From positions 124,001-188,000 of the forward strand of contig BLSF01000051.1 in assembly GCA_012862575.1 (NCBI GenBank): a DNA stretch of 64,000 nucleotides, read 5' to 3'. Below, piece by piece: positions 10,150 through 21,458 of the stretch (positions within the stretch are counted from its first letter, which is position 1; each line of letters begins with the position of its first letter). The position numbers and the translations under genes were made by a program. The notes under the pieces were generated by a model. It searched no databases and was not told the DNA's origin. It saw only the letters and a list, made by a program, of their open reading frames with translations. The DNA comes from Parietichytrium sp. I65-24A (Eukaryota; Sar; Bigyra; Thraustochytrida; Thraustochytriidae).

Positions 10150-13100
10150 TGGCCGTTCCCATTGCAAGCAGACATGTCCTTCAGTCGAGTGAGCTGTTTA
10201 CAAGTTGCAACACCAGCTTTCCAAAAGGATGAACACTGGAAACGCGCACGAGAACATCGACGAGCTGATCGGGAAGGTCCACGTTCCGCACAACGGAGAG
10301 TCCCACGAAAATGCCTTTTGCACCTACGAGGAACAGGCGAGCGTACAGACGTTTCCTCATCACGCTTCGTTATCAGCTGCGCGTCCGCCATGAGTATTCG
10401 AAAGAAGAACCCAGCAGGAACGTCGCTTTGGCGATGAACTTGCCTTCATCGAGACTCAGGAAGCTAAACTAGTTGGCCACCTCGGTGTCGCGGTCATACA
10501 TGTGGGCCGAACATAGGCGTCAGGATCCACTGATAGAGAGAAATTCTACGAAAAAGATGCGCTCTGATCCAACCGGCATCTCGAGAAATGACAGTGATGA
10601 ACTCTTTGGAAGCGGTGGCAATTTAAATTTAGATTTAAACGGGCTCTACGAAGGTCATACTCTTACCGAGAGCCGCGGCTTGGAGCCGCTGTGACCCAAT
10701 CAGGGCTGCTGAGCAACGAGCTTCAGATCACCGATAGCGCCTGTGCGAAGTTGCGAAACAAATTTTCCCTTTTGACATAGACCCCGCCAAGCATTCAAGT
10801 CTCGAGAGGTCGCTGACGCGTTCGCCAAAGTGCTCCACAGCATATATTGCTTCGTGAGGATGAAAGTTTTCAAATCAATGCCAAGGCGCAGTCCTCTTCA
10901 AGTCTCCATTTCAAAGCGCTCCTGGCTCACGTTGACCTCTTGTATGCTTTAGCTTGTAGGTGGCAGCTTCGTCATTTGGAACCGGCGAAGCGTTGTTATT
11001 AGCAACATTGATGAGTTTTCGAGCGCCTGCTCACTGAACCCAGTACTAATACATCCTATGAAGACTTGCACTCTGATGACTTCAATGTTCTTGAGATGTA
11101 GAGTTAAATAGCTTTGTGGCCACTTCAGCCAGCAAAAGCAGCCAAACTGTACAACTGAGTCAGTAGAGCGCCAGTCTCGGGAGTTACGCATGCTCCGATA
11201 ATCCGCGGCTCATATTAGACACCATCGCGTGTTTACGGACGCAAGATTTGTAGGTTTTCCAGCGGAACTCGCAACTTTGGAAAGACGGCATTAGAAGCTC
11301 ACTCCTTGCCTCTGCAAAAGGGCTTTGGAATTTACTGTTAGGCCATGCGGCTTTCTGCAAATTCAAAGTTTTCGAAACACCCAACGTGTGTCAGTTTGTA
11401 TAGTTAAACAGGGTACGCACGAAATCAATCGAAGAAGCCCGAAACGTTGTATTAGACAGTCTCCCCAAGTACAGTTCGCTTCTAAGTGCTCGTCTAGCTG
11501 GTCTGCTCGAAACTCGCTGGCTCTGCAGTTGAACAGTGAAGAAAAACATCCCTGACCCAAACTTGCGTTATGATTTAGCCGCAGCACTGCCCTCGTCGAA
11601 AATGTGCCCGCTTTGTAGCATTGTGTCAAAGGGAGTAGCTACACCAGCTTCAATTTATAGCTTAGAACGATGGAATCTGCGCATCTCTTGCACTTCTCTG
11701 AATGCGGTGTTTTGGACTTGTTTAGAAGAAGGACCGTTGGCCAGCCAGACTTTCCTTTTTCTTGGTATTGACCGGGCTCGGTTTGGGATAACGGCTTGCG
11801 TCCATGTCCTTTTTTTGACCCAACCTAATTTCTTGGTGATGTTTCAAGACCTTTCAGGCAGCCTGAAGACTGGCGTCCAAGCGGGTTCAGAAAAATTCCG
11901 ATAACTAAGTCTAATTCGAACTATAAGACATTAGAAGATGAAAGAGGCCAGATCGGTAATAGTACTATCCTCCTTCTTGGCATCTCTTTCGTGCGGGCCC
12001 GTCCCTAAACATCCTGACCCTTCAAAGTATAGGCACAGGTGGTTTTTGCACGTTCCTTTCATATCAGTGATACCAAAAATCGGGAGGATGGTGGAACCAG
12101 ATGCAACGGTTGATGTTTGGCAACGTTCTCCGGATTTGGCGTTCGAACCACACGATTTACAACGGTGCGGAGTGCCATTTTTGCAGCTTTGCCATAGAGC
12201 GTATTCATCAACGATGCGCCTCATTCGTTTTTTGTCGCGTATCGGGAAACTGTATCTATCATTCAGCAAGCAAGCTCGTTTCGACTTTTGAAAGTTCTCT
12301 ATTCGACCAGTCCGTATGAACTTGTCAGAACGCTTTTTATTACTGGCGTCGGCACTACCCGTGCTGTATTCGTCCACGCTTGGAGCAGTTTCGTGAATCT
12401 TTCGATCTGTGAGTCGCGCAGACTCTGGGATTTACTTGCATGTGCCTCAATGGGCACGATGTGGTGGTGGTCCAAAATGGAGAGTCCAAACTCCCCCCAC
12501 CCACCACCTCCTCACTCCCACATCTGTTTCGCTCATATCCCCTCGATAGTAAGCAACGGTCTCTGCATTTGCCTTCGCAGCACTGACGGTTAGTACGAGT
12601 ACCCGTACTCGTTAAGCTGCCCTGCACAAAGGTCATACGACTGGAAAGCCGGAAGAGTCCTCACAGTCCTCACTGTCTCACCTCTGGCTCCACTCGCGCC
12701 ACCTATGTTATCACCTTGCTAAACGACTGCCCGTTCGGCTTCTATCATTTGTGCTACCAAAATGCTATCACATGTGGCAACATCGCATTTATTTTGCTTC
12801 ATTCTCGCTCAGCTGACACGGGTACTGGCCCCCATCATAAACCTGTAGTAGTATCCGTTCGATCCCTTCGAGACTCGGACCCAAAATCGGGAGTCAATGG
12901 AGTTATGGTGTACTAGTACTTCAGTGGCAGGTTTCGAAAAGAGAAAGTGGGCTTGAAAGGACTGAGGACACTGCGGCGCCCAGATGAGTCATTTCGAGGA
13001 AATGCATTATAAGCTCATTCCTCTCCATCTCCTAGTGCTGAGGAGAGTGAAAAATGAGTGGCGTAGAATGGAAAAGATCGTTTAAGAAGGCAACCTGTAA

Positions 13101-13260
13101 AACCCGCGAAGGCCCTTTGACCCAGCACATCTCCTTCTACTACCAGGTTTTGTACTCGATGTCCCCCTATAGCCCTGAAATCGAATGAGTTTGGGTCAAA
13201 AAAGTGAACGTGGCGAGAAGCTTTCTTTTTTTCCTCAAACCCTGGAATTCCCAATCTGGA
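10150..13260 (-). mobile_element. Decayed Ty1/copia (Pseudoviridae-type) element
   Basis: Short minus-strand stretches resemble copia polyprotein parts in the expected order and spacing: a protease-like stretch at about 13100-13220, the integrase C-terminal region at about 12100-12250, the reverse transcriptase C-terminal region around 10950-11190, and the end of RNase H at about 10180-10360. About 3 kb from protease to RNase H matches a full copia pol. It is clearly broken, with many interruptions, and looks old. I could not see flanking long terminal repeats or a target-site duplication, so the outer limits are approximate. Confidence 0.5.
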
Positions 13261-14959
13261 CCTCAGATTGACGATTCACTTGCACAACCGGAATCAGTCC
13301 CATCTCCCGTACTTTAATCAAGCAAAGGCTACGTGTGAGAGCCAACGGGCGAGGAGCAGCACTTTTTTTATATGGAGGAGATCTGCTCGGCGTTGCTCAC
13401 CGTGGCCTGAATATAGATTTGAGTATAGCAGTATTTAAGGACTCTTTTGGTCCCACGTGTTTCTCTATACTGAAACTATTAATGTCACCATTACAAAGTT
13501 ATATAATATGTAATAAAGAAAGCAGTACGGTAATCACAACGGTCATGCAATTGGGATCTCCATCTTGGAGTATGGTAGGGTCCAAAAGAGTCACACGGTA
13601 GAAATTCATAGGAGTAATGGGACTTTTTAACGTTCAACGCATTGGTGCCCCCCCGTAATGAAACAAATTGACCACCGCTTGAATCGAATTCACTCATCCA
13701 TGTTCTTCTCGATTTTCTAAACTCCAGCCCAAAATGCCTCAACGGAGCGTCCGACTTTTCCAGGAAGGGGAAGCAGGAGACAATTGTTTGGATACGTGCG
13801 ATTCTTCACTGTATTGATAAGCTTCGGGCAATGAAAGATTTACGGGCGGAAACACAGTTGCAATCATCTGCCCAGCATGAAGCCGTGGTACTTTCATCGA
13901 GTACCTCAGCAGAGTGTACTGCACCGAATTCTGGGGAAGAACAGCTGTGCTGCATCTTATAAGCATTAAATTTGCTCGAGTGGGAGAAAGCTGCAGGAGT
14001 TGTTTTTTCGCCAAGTGAGGAATGCATTGAAAAACACAACCTCCTTACGAACTTGTAAACTCTTCAATCTCAAACTTCTGTAAAACAAACAATACCACCT
14101 ACCTCTTAGACATGAGTTTCAACTTTTCTCACAACCGCTGTTGTCCGAAACCAACCGATGATTAAGCCAGTTTAGCGCGTGGCCCAAATTTCCTGTGCAA
14201 CTCGATCTCGCAGATATACTAGAAGCTTATCTCGGCCATGGCGGCCCAAGGGCGGCCATTGTCATTTAAATTTCCTGGAAGTTTACTAGAGGTTTCGCTT
14301 TGGCGAGCTGCATCATATGTGTTTACATTTAAGTCGTTGAAACAACAGCGCAGAGAGATTGACGTGCACATAGAGTTACGAGTACCGTCACCATTTTCAA
14401 GCAGCCTGGTGGCGCTCACCGATGACAAGCAATCCCAGAACCCAATCAAGAGGTGAATCACAGCGAGATACTAGTTTCTGCTAGCGAAGGCCATCTGACT
14501 GAAAGCTGTATTCGATCAAACTCACTGGTTTGTCGTTGCCAAAGCACATACAGCTTTAACGGCAGAATTGCAAACCAGAGTGAGATAGTGGAGAAGGGAG
14601 GAAGGAGGGTGGAGGTGAGAGAGAAGAATTAGAGAGAGGGCAAGTGTATCGACTCATCGAGCAAAAGTGTGAGGTAGGGCAAACAGTAACTCGGCTCTTC
14701 TTCCTGCCAGGCACTGAAAGGCACGTGGGATCAGGAAAATCACCACTCTACTTACCAAAACCAGTACCCATCGCTATCATTTTGCTACGAATACTGTCGC
14801 TCACTTCTGGGCTGCTTTTTCCAAAGAATCCATTTGCGGCTGTAAATCCCAAACGGCGGTTGAGTGAAGAAGAGGAGTCGTTTGTCTTCTGATCCTCTTC
14901 ATTTGACTTCGAACAGACGTCAGGGCGCGAAGTATTTCCTTTGAGCTTGTGCGAGAGAG
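13261..14959. other. Intergenic stretch beyond the copia relic
   Basis: AT-rich at first, then a purine-rich tract (about 14580-14640) before the next gene. Frames at 13491-13742 and 13739-14014 (minus) could include gag remnants of the neighbouring relic, but nothing recognisable remains. No gene is supported. Confidence 0.4.
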
Positions 14960-16768
14960 ATGGCTAGGTTTAGTTTCGCCGTCAAGGCATTCTGCGCGGT
15001 TGTCGCTACAGCAGCGACCCAAAGTGCCGGCCAGGCGCTTATGCGATCAACCTCGGAGTGGAGCTTGTACGGCGGTACAACCGAAGGTGTCCAGTTCGAT
15101 ATGTAAGTTCACGATTCTCGGGAGCGAGCCATCAAGTGGTGGAATGACCACCTTCGAATGCAGAATGCTGACACTGACAATCCCGTCTTTCCTGTTCCGA
15201 ACAGCTCAACGAGCATTGTCGACATCAATGCGAACCCGCGCTGGGCGCGATTCGTTATTACTATGGGAGCAGGCTATGACGTCCAGCCTATGATTCGTGG
15301 AATGGGTCTTTACCTGATGAACCCGAACCTGTTTTGTGGTAGCGGCAGTGGTTGCGTCCCAACACCAGATTCGTCATCGTATCCATCGGGGTCTTTCTAT
15401 CCATACCAGGCTTCAAGAAAGATGTTCGTTTCCATGAACAATGGGAATGCAGGAAGTGGTGTGTCGTATTGCCGTGTTGCACTGTACAATGATTACTGCA
15501 GCACCAAGAGTACTTGCGATGCACTTGGATGGACTTCTGCAGCTACTCGTTTTGCATCTGACACCACGAACACCGACTACCATATCGTGAAGGGTGCAAA
15601 GCTCAACGGGTTCACCATCAATTCTCTTACCAAAACTCGCACAACCGATTCCAATGGCTTGAGACAGTACACGAACGTGCTCGACATCAGTATTCCCGAC
15701 GACTTCTTTCTGTGGGACTCGAGCGAGGACGACACTTACCTTTTGGGTCTGACCAGCGGGGAGACCAGGTACCTTACCTTTGGACTTTGGCTTTCCACCA
15801 GCACTCAATCCTCGTGCACTGAAAGTGATCATAGAGCAGTCTTTGGGGCATTGCCAGATATCACATTCTCATTTCCTTGGACTGCTACGAGAGAAGATCA
15901 GTTTGAAGGATCCTTTGTCGCGCTTCCACAACCAACTGTGGCGCCATCAAAGAGTCCAACAATGGCACCGACCAAGGCTCCAAGCAAGTCTCCAACGAAA
16001 GCACCAACTACCGCTTTCCCAACAAAAGCACCAACCACTGGAGTTCCAACCAAGGCACCTACCAAATCTCCGACCAAGGCGCCAACCACTGCTTTTCCAA
16101 CAAAGGCACCTACAACTGGCGTGCCTACGAAGTTTCCAACCGAGTCCCCGACCAAGAAACCAACCACTGCCAGCCCAACCAAATCCCCAACGACTGGTTC
16201 TCCAACAAAGTCCCCGACGAACTACCCGACATTGGCTCCGATCCCGTTTGTATGCCCAGAGGAGCGCAACTGGGAGCTTTGCACACGTATCAACACTTGG
16301 TACAAGCACATTGACGATCCTGAACGCCGTGCCAAAAACATCGAGCGTTCCTGTGAAAGCTACAACTGCTACTACTGCGGCTTTGATGTCGGCGAGGTGA
16401 ACTGCCGTCCGAAGAAGCCATCGGACACCACTTACTACGGAAAGTACGCCTTTCTCCAAGTTTGCCCGAACGACCAGAGCGATCCTTTTCTTGCCGCAGA
16501 TTGCGAGCAGTTTCCGAACTGCCCAACTGCAGAGGAGATGACTGGATGTCGCATGATCAACGATGAGGGTGGTCCGTCGTACAAGAAGTCTCGCTGCGAG
16601 GGCGAGTTTACCCAGACCATCAATGGTGTTGAAGTCACTATCGAGGCGAAGAGGTGCGCATACAACAACGGTATTTGCCGTGCCGTCGGCGAGTATTACT
16701 GGGCGAGGAAGACCGTCACCAACATCCCTGGATTCTTCGACAAGATCAAGGGGTGTGAGTACGCTTAA
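14960..16768 (+). CDS. Secreted protein with PT-repeat linker and Cys-rich C-terminus, one intron
   Basis: Exon 1 is 14960-15102 and exon 2 is 15205-16768, about 568 residues in all. The 102-base intron starts GTAAGT, ends AACAG and carries TGCTGAC as a likely branch site. Splicing joins an N-terminus with a signal peptide (MARFSFAVKAFCAVVATAAT) to the main body, which otherwise lacks a good start. Residues about 48-300 form an unrecognised globular domain with paired cysteines. A linker at about 310-410 is built of Pro-Thr units such as PTKAPTKSP and PTTAFPTKA. The C-terminal 150 residues are rich in Cys (CPEERNWELC, CESYNCYYCGFDVGEVNC), probably disulphide-bonded. PT-rich linkers of this style are common in secreted and wall proteins of stramenopiles. 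A role at the cell surface is inferred. Confidence 0.8.
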
Positions 16769-16987
16769 GCTGTTGCGCTGGACGGATTGGTTGAGCAGCG
16801 TTGTATCTCAATGAGTAGTGTGGATTGTTTGTTCCTCCAGAGTTGAAAAAAAGCCGGTGCGAGAGAACATCGAAAGAAACAGATTTTACTTTCATATATA
16901 CAGAAGAAAAAAAAATAGATCTTATGATGACAAATTTTTTCCGTTCTGCGGGATGCGAGATATGTACTGCGTTAGCTTGGGGTGATG

Positions 16988-19435
16988 TCACGGGGGGTTG
17001 GCGTCGCGCTGATTCATGTGGAGGAAGAGAAACAACTCACGGGGGGAAATCGCGACGCTCTTGAGGTCTTCAGAGATAGCCGCCAGGATCTGTACAATCT
17101 TTTCGCGAGAGACTTTCGATTGCCAGAGTACGACTGAGTGATGGAGCCATTGGCTGCGTTGCCTGACTTGCTCAGTTGAAGTCGGAATTTCGATGTTTGA
17201 CCGAATACACTCGAGTATTATCCAATGTCGAATTGTCAAGGGAACAACCTTCTTCTCCTCGTTTGCACATGAATGACCACTGCTCCACAATTGATATTCC
17301 AAGTGATAAGCTTGCACAGAGCTACATATTGCTTGAATATGAGGGGGGAGTTTGACGATGGTGGCGGCCAGAGCGGAGAGGCAGACGTTTGAACGGTCCA
17401 AGTAAAGAAGAAGACATTTTAGCAGGGCTCCACTAGCCCTTGCTGAACTGTGCTCGGCTTCATCTCCTTCAAAAAACGGCGTAAGCGCACAGATGCACTT
17501 GAGCGGTTCGGTGTCGACAAATTCAACAGCAGCGTCGAACACCAATTTTGAGAGTGCCGGGAAGGCTCCGAGGCTTTTTATAGCGATAGTCGCGATTTCT
17601 ATATCACTTGCGAGATCAAGGATATGGCTGGCAAGAGATTCCGGAGATATGCTTTTGCTGAGATGTTTGCGCAATATATTTCGAGTCGTTCGAATCTTGG
17701 ATTTCTCGTCTTGAATTTGAGTGACTGCCAAGAGCTGGTTGGTGAAAGTCTCTTGATCGAGTTGATGTATGCCCGGGTTGCTATCCAGACTCAGAAGCCT
17801 CTGAAAAGCAGATGCTTCGCACTGCTTGTTGTCCGTCCTTTTTTTGGTCCTCGCAAAGTAATTACTGAGCCTTACACGCTTTGGATGAGGAGTGGTGCTG
17901 GCTTCCCCATCCCATCTTCTGCGGGAGTAGTTTTCAGATTCTAGCCACGCATCTTGCTCGTTCTGGTCAACAATCGACTCGTTGAAGATATGCTTGACCA
18001 GGAGGAACCGTGACTTTTCTAGTACCTGAAGATCGTTGACACTAACGTTCGGCAGGGATATGTTGGACCAAGCTTTTGTCCAAAGTAAGCACGGCAAAAA
18101 AGAGTGTCTGAAGTACTGTGGCTGAAACCTCATCATGCGCTCAATTGCCCATAGCGGTATCCTGTCGTTTATTGCTATGTACCGTAAGGTTTTGCGAACG
18201 TGGTCGACTGTGGACGGGGAGCACAAGTCTGGTGCTTTGCTTTTACTTACTGCACCAGCAGCGGCGCGAAGTAACTCAATTCGAGTTCGAACACGTTCTT
18301 TTGCTACCTCTATGACAGATGCTGGCCAGCACGTTGAGAGTACGTCACAATTTGCTAGAATGCGTTGATGTGCCTGAAGCGCATAGGTTGATAGGTGCTC
18401 GGCTAGCTCATTCCAAGCATCTGCAATCCGTGCGGAACTCTCTGCGTCCTTCAAGCAACTTTGATATGCTTCATCAGCCACCATTTCTCGCAGCCACGAC
18501 GCGTAAATTCGTTTGTCGGACGCCGACGCCAGATCGACAACGAGGTGAGAAAACAGGAACAGATCCTCATCTTTTAACGATTCACCAAGTGCCTCACGCA
18601 CGGCACAGGAGACTTGTGCAAGCAGTTCATGCAGCAATGAGCTGTTGGGTTGTCTTGTCTCCCCAAAGTATGCTTCCACAGCCACCGTCGCGCACCTCAT
18701 AACCCAGCGCACATTCTTCGTCAACCGCATAGCCTCCACACTTGCATCTTGGAACGCTTCCCAACCTTTACACGCCCCAATCCGCTCAAACACCACGTTG
18801 AGGGTCTGCGCTACAGCTCTTTCACCCTGCAGCCCGTAGCGCTCGTCCGCTTCTCCATCTGGCAAACAGTCGACATTATCTGCAGAGCGAACAGAGCTTG
18901 TAGAACGTGCAGCATTAGCTCTTTCTCCGCTCTCGTCCATTTCATCACCCCCCACCTTTTCCACCTTTGCCACACTTGCGACTCCGACCCCGTCACAGAG
19001 CACCTGCTCCAGCCGCCACACCGCCGCCCACTGCGCCACGCTGCTCCTCGCAGCGTACTCGGTAGCCAGCGCGCTAGAAATCGCCCGCGCGCACGCTTCG
19101 TCGCTTGCTACCGCGCAGTCGCGGAGCGCTTCCCACGCGCCGCCATGCCGTGAACCACCGCGCCACAGACGGCGACTTGCGCCAGCGCGCCGGTTCTCCG
19201 CGCCGCAGCTCACCTGCGCGAGAACCGCGAGAACCGCGTCAACCATGCGAGCCGGTTCTTCGCGCGCCGCCGTCTGCGACCGGGTTCCATCTGTGCCAAA
19301 TGTGCCAAATGTGCTAAATGTGCTAAATGTGCTGAATGTGCGAGCCGTGCCAGCACTGACGCGCGAGCGAGCGGAGCGGACGCTGCAGAGGGCGCTAGAG
19401 ACGGCGGAAGAGAGGTCGGGGTCCGGCGTGGCCAT
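16988..19435 (-). CDS. Large helical protein, unidentified, about 815 aa
   Basis: The frame runs from ATG 19435 (MATPDPDLSSAVSSALCSV) to 16988. The frame is open a further 94 codons upstream, but that part is low-complexity (LPLPLSLSL) and spacer-like. Near the N-terminus is a tandem repeat, FSTFSTFSTFGTFGTDG, encoded by 9-base units. The rest is leucine- and alanine-rich helix without clear motifs; a mid-protein segment reads FQPQYFRHSFLPCLLWTKAW. This composition is typical of alpha-solenoid scaffold proteins. A Fanconi-type or Mediator/Integrator-type scaffold is possible but not shown by what I can see. There are no membrane segments or signal peptide. The gene lies head to tail with the PRORP gene on the same strand, about 290 bases downstream of that gene's stop. 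Confidence 0.65.
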   Translation of the reverse strand: MATPDPDLSSAVSSALCSVRSARSRVSAGTARTFSTFSTFSTFGTFGTDGTRSQTAAREEPARMVDAVLAVLAQVSCGAENRRAGASRRLWRGGSRHGGAWEALRDCAVASDEACARAISSALATEYAARSSVAQWAAVWRLEQVLCDGVGVASVAKVEKVGGDEMDESGERANAARSTSSVRSADNVDCLPDGEADERYGLQGERAVAQTLNVVFERIGACKGWEAFQDASVEAMRLTKNVRWVMRCATVAVEAYFGETRQPNSSLLHELLAQVSCAVREALGESLKDEDLFLFSHLVVDLASASDKRIYASWLREMVADEAYQSCLKDAESSARIADAWNELAEHLSTYALQAHQRILANCDVLSTCWPASVIEVAKERVRTRIELLRAAAGAVSKSKAPDLCSPSTVDHVRKTLRYIAINDRIPLWAIERMMRFQPQYFRHSFLPCLLWTKAWSNISLPNVSVNDLQVLEKSRFLLVKHIFNESIVDQNEQDAWLESENYSRRRWDGEASTTPHPKRVRLSNYFARTKKRTDNKQCEASAFQRLLSLDSNPGIHQLDQETFTNQLLAVTQIQDEKSKIRTTRNILRKHLSKSISPESLASHILDLASDIEIATIAIKSLGAFPALSKLVFDAAVEFVDTEPLKCICALTPFFEGDEAEHSSARASGALLKCLLLYLDRSNVCLSALAATIVKLPPHIQAICSSVQAYHLEYQLWSSGHSCANEEKKVVPLTIRHWIILECIRSNIEIPTSTEQVRQRSQWLHHSVVLWQSKVSREKIVQILAAISEDLKSVAISPRELFLFLHMNQRDANPP

Positions 19436-19727
19436 GCTGCTCTTGCGCGTCGAGCGTTTGGGACTCCCAGTGAGTGAGTGTACGCGGACGAGACCAGCCA
19501 GGTTTGGAAAATGCCAAAAATGCCAAAGCTCTGACAACGAGGGAGGGAGCTCGTCGAGGTGAGATGGCTGCGGGCTTGAATGGGCTTGAATGGGCTTGAC
19601 GGCAAAGCTGGCGTATGGGGAATTGGTAAAGAGAGAGAGAGAGAGAGGGAGAGGCAAAGACAGATTGAGTTGTTCGACGCATGGGTGGAGAGGTATAATG
19701 AAAAATGGTGTAAACATGCCCAGGAGA

Positions 19728-21458
19728 TCAGGCGCTACTAGAAGATTTGCGATGGATGCAAGTCCATGTGAAAGAGGCTAAACTTCCAGCCTCGCGAGTC
19801 TTCAAGTTTTCTTGCTTTTGAGCTGCGCGAGCGGCGTGGTATTCAGAGGCCTTGTCTTCCTTTGACTTTCCTTCAGAGTTCTTAGCCTCTTTTGCGTCCA
19901 GAACCGCCTGCGCTTCAGCCGCCGTCCATTCGGGAATGTGCATGGCTAGCACCCTGCCATTGTCGTCCACGGCAGCTTGACCTCGTTTACTGTAGTAGGT
20001 CGGAATATCGAGTTCGATGGAATGCACTGCATTGGAGGTTCGCGACTTGCTAAAGTCAAATTTAATTTGCGATCGATCCTTCCATCTCTCGAAGAAACGA
20101 GGATGAAGCATTTGAAAGTTATGGTCACGCATGTTATCGTTGGACAAAAGATACGCCTTGTCGCACATGAGCGTGGCATACAGCCAAAACCAGTCGTCGT
20201 TTGCTCCATGCGGGACCACATACAGTCGCCCAGATTTCTCCAGATAATCCACAACCTCTCTATCCTTAGCGGTTTTGATGTCTTTGGCGTTCATGTGGCA
20301 GCGGTGAATGAAGATTACCCACTTCATTCCCTTCTCATCCAAGGTTTTGAGAATTTGCTCAATGCTATTGAAGGAAAACAGGCGCCCAAAGTGTTGCTTG
20401 TAGTACGCTACGTTTGCGCCATCAACGATACAGTCTATCCCCTCGCCCTGTGCAATTTTATTAATATATCTCTTCATGCCAGCCCACGAGTCTTGAATTT
20501 TCCGGCCGTTGGAAGGGTCATTTCTGATATTCTCGTTTGGGAAGAGGTCCACCTGCTTGAGCAGGTAGTCTTTCGACGCTTCATCAATTTCTACAGAGCG
20601 AAGCTTGTTTGCACAGCACTTGCACTCGCAGGTCTCGCTATCGATTTCATGCCCATCTTCCACTGCCCAGATATCAGGCTGCAAAGCGTAGCGTGCTTTC
20701 ACTGCGTCGCGCAACCCCTCGCCGGGTAAAAGGACGTCCTCGAAAGCCTCCTGGATGACCTTGTCAAACATCTCGAATGCTTTCTCGGCAAGAGCATCCT
20801 CTTTGCTTTCCAAATGCATTTGGGCGACCTTTGTGCAAGCGCTCAGCATCGCCGTGTACGACTCCTCCTCAAGGAACATCACCGTCTGGCCGTTGGCCAG
20901 CGTGTTCTTCGAGTCCTCGTAGAGCTGGTACATTTTGTTCAGATCGTCCATATTACTGACTTTGCTGCGAAACGCATCCAGAACGATATGAAACGTCCTT
21001 CGCCGAGGGACAAAGCCAGCGTCCCTCATCGCCTCGATTGTCTCCGTCGCCCGCGTCGTCAGCCCGTTCTGAGAGTACATTCGCGCTACATTTGTGAAGA
21101 GCGCCTCCGACTCTCGCTTCAACCCCTTCGCCAGGCTCACGAGCTCCTCTGCGGCACCTACATGGCCGCCTTCTCCAAGCAGTCGCACAGATCCTGCGAG
21201 CACATTCTTATCCGAAAGGACGAAATCCCGGTTCTCTTCCAACCACGGGAAGAACTTTTCTGTGTCCATGTGTCTCTGCATCATATTATACTCCTGGAAC
21301 CTCGGATTGTGCTTCTGCCGCTTTCCGCTGCGGCCTTTACCAACGTCGTTGCTCCCGCTACTGCTTGCTAGCGCGTCGCCCGCCTTGGCGCCACCTGCCG
21401 AGTGCAAACTACGCTTGCTAGCCATCCTCGCCAGTCTCGAAAGCATCAAATGTGCCAC
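19728..21458 (-). CDS. Proteinaceous RNase P (PRORP)
   Basis: 576 residues, close to the family's usual size. It removes 5' leaders from tRNA precursors without an RNA subunit. The N-terminus is basic and Ser-rich (MLSRLARMASKRSLHSAGG), compatible with organelle targeting. Residues about 80-260 are helical PPR-type repeats. A Cys cluster (SETCECKCCANKL, about 280) matches the zinc-binding middle region. The C-terminal NYN/metallonuclease domain carries CIVDGANVAYYKQHF (about 345), GANDDWFWLYATL and LLSNDNMRDHNFQML, giving the catalytic aspartates. A basic, Ala/Glu-rich tail follows. The start could be any of the Met at residues 1, 5 or 12. Compartment (nucleus, mitochondrion, or both by alternative starts) is not decided by sequence. 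Confidence 0.93.
   Translation of the reverse strand: MAHLMLSRLARMASKRSLHSAGGAKAGDALASSSGSNDVGKGRSGKRQKHNPRFQEYNMMQRHMDTEKFFPWLEENRDFVLSDKNVLAGSVRLLGEGGHVGAAEELVSLAKGLKRESEALFTNVARMYSQNGLTTRATETIEAMRDAGFVPRRRTFHIVLDAFRSKVSNMDDLNKMYQLYEDSKNTLANGQTVMFLEEESYTAMLSACTKVAQMHLESKEDALAEKAFEMFDKVIQEAFEDVLLPGEGLRDAVKARYALQPDIWAVEDGHEIDSETCECKCCANKLRSVEIDEASKDYLLKQVDLFPNENIRNDPSNGRKIQDSWAGMKRYINKIAQGEGIDCIVDGANVAYYKQHFGRLFSFNSIEQILKTLDEKGMKWVIFIHRCHMNAKDIKTAKDREVVDYLEKSGRLYVVPHGANDDWFWLYATLMCDKAYLLSNDNMRDHNFQMLHPRFFERWKDRSQIKFDFSKSRTSNAVHSIELDIPTYYSKRGQAAVDDNGRVLAMHIPEWTAAEAQAVLDAKEAKNSEGKSKEDKASEYHAARAAQKQENLKTREAGSLASFTWTCIHRKSSSSA

Noticed and set aside
15780-16459. Frames of 206 and 170 codons across the PT-repeat gene
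   Set aside because: Shadows of the repeated PT linker in other frames.
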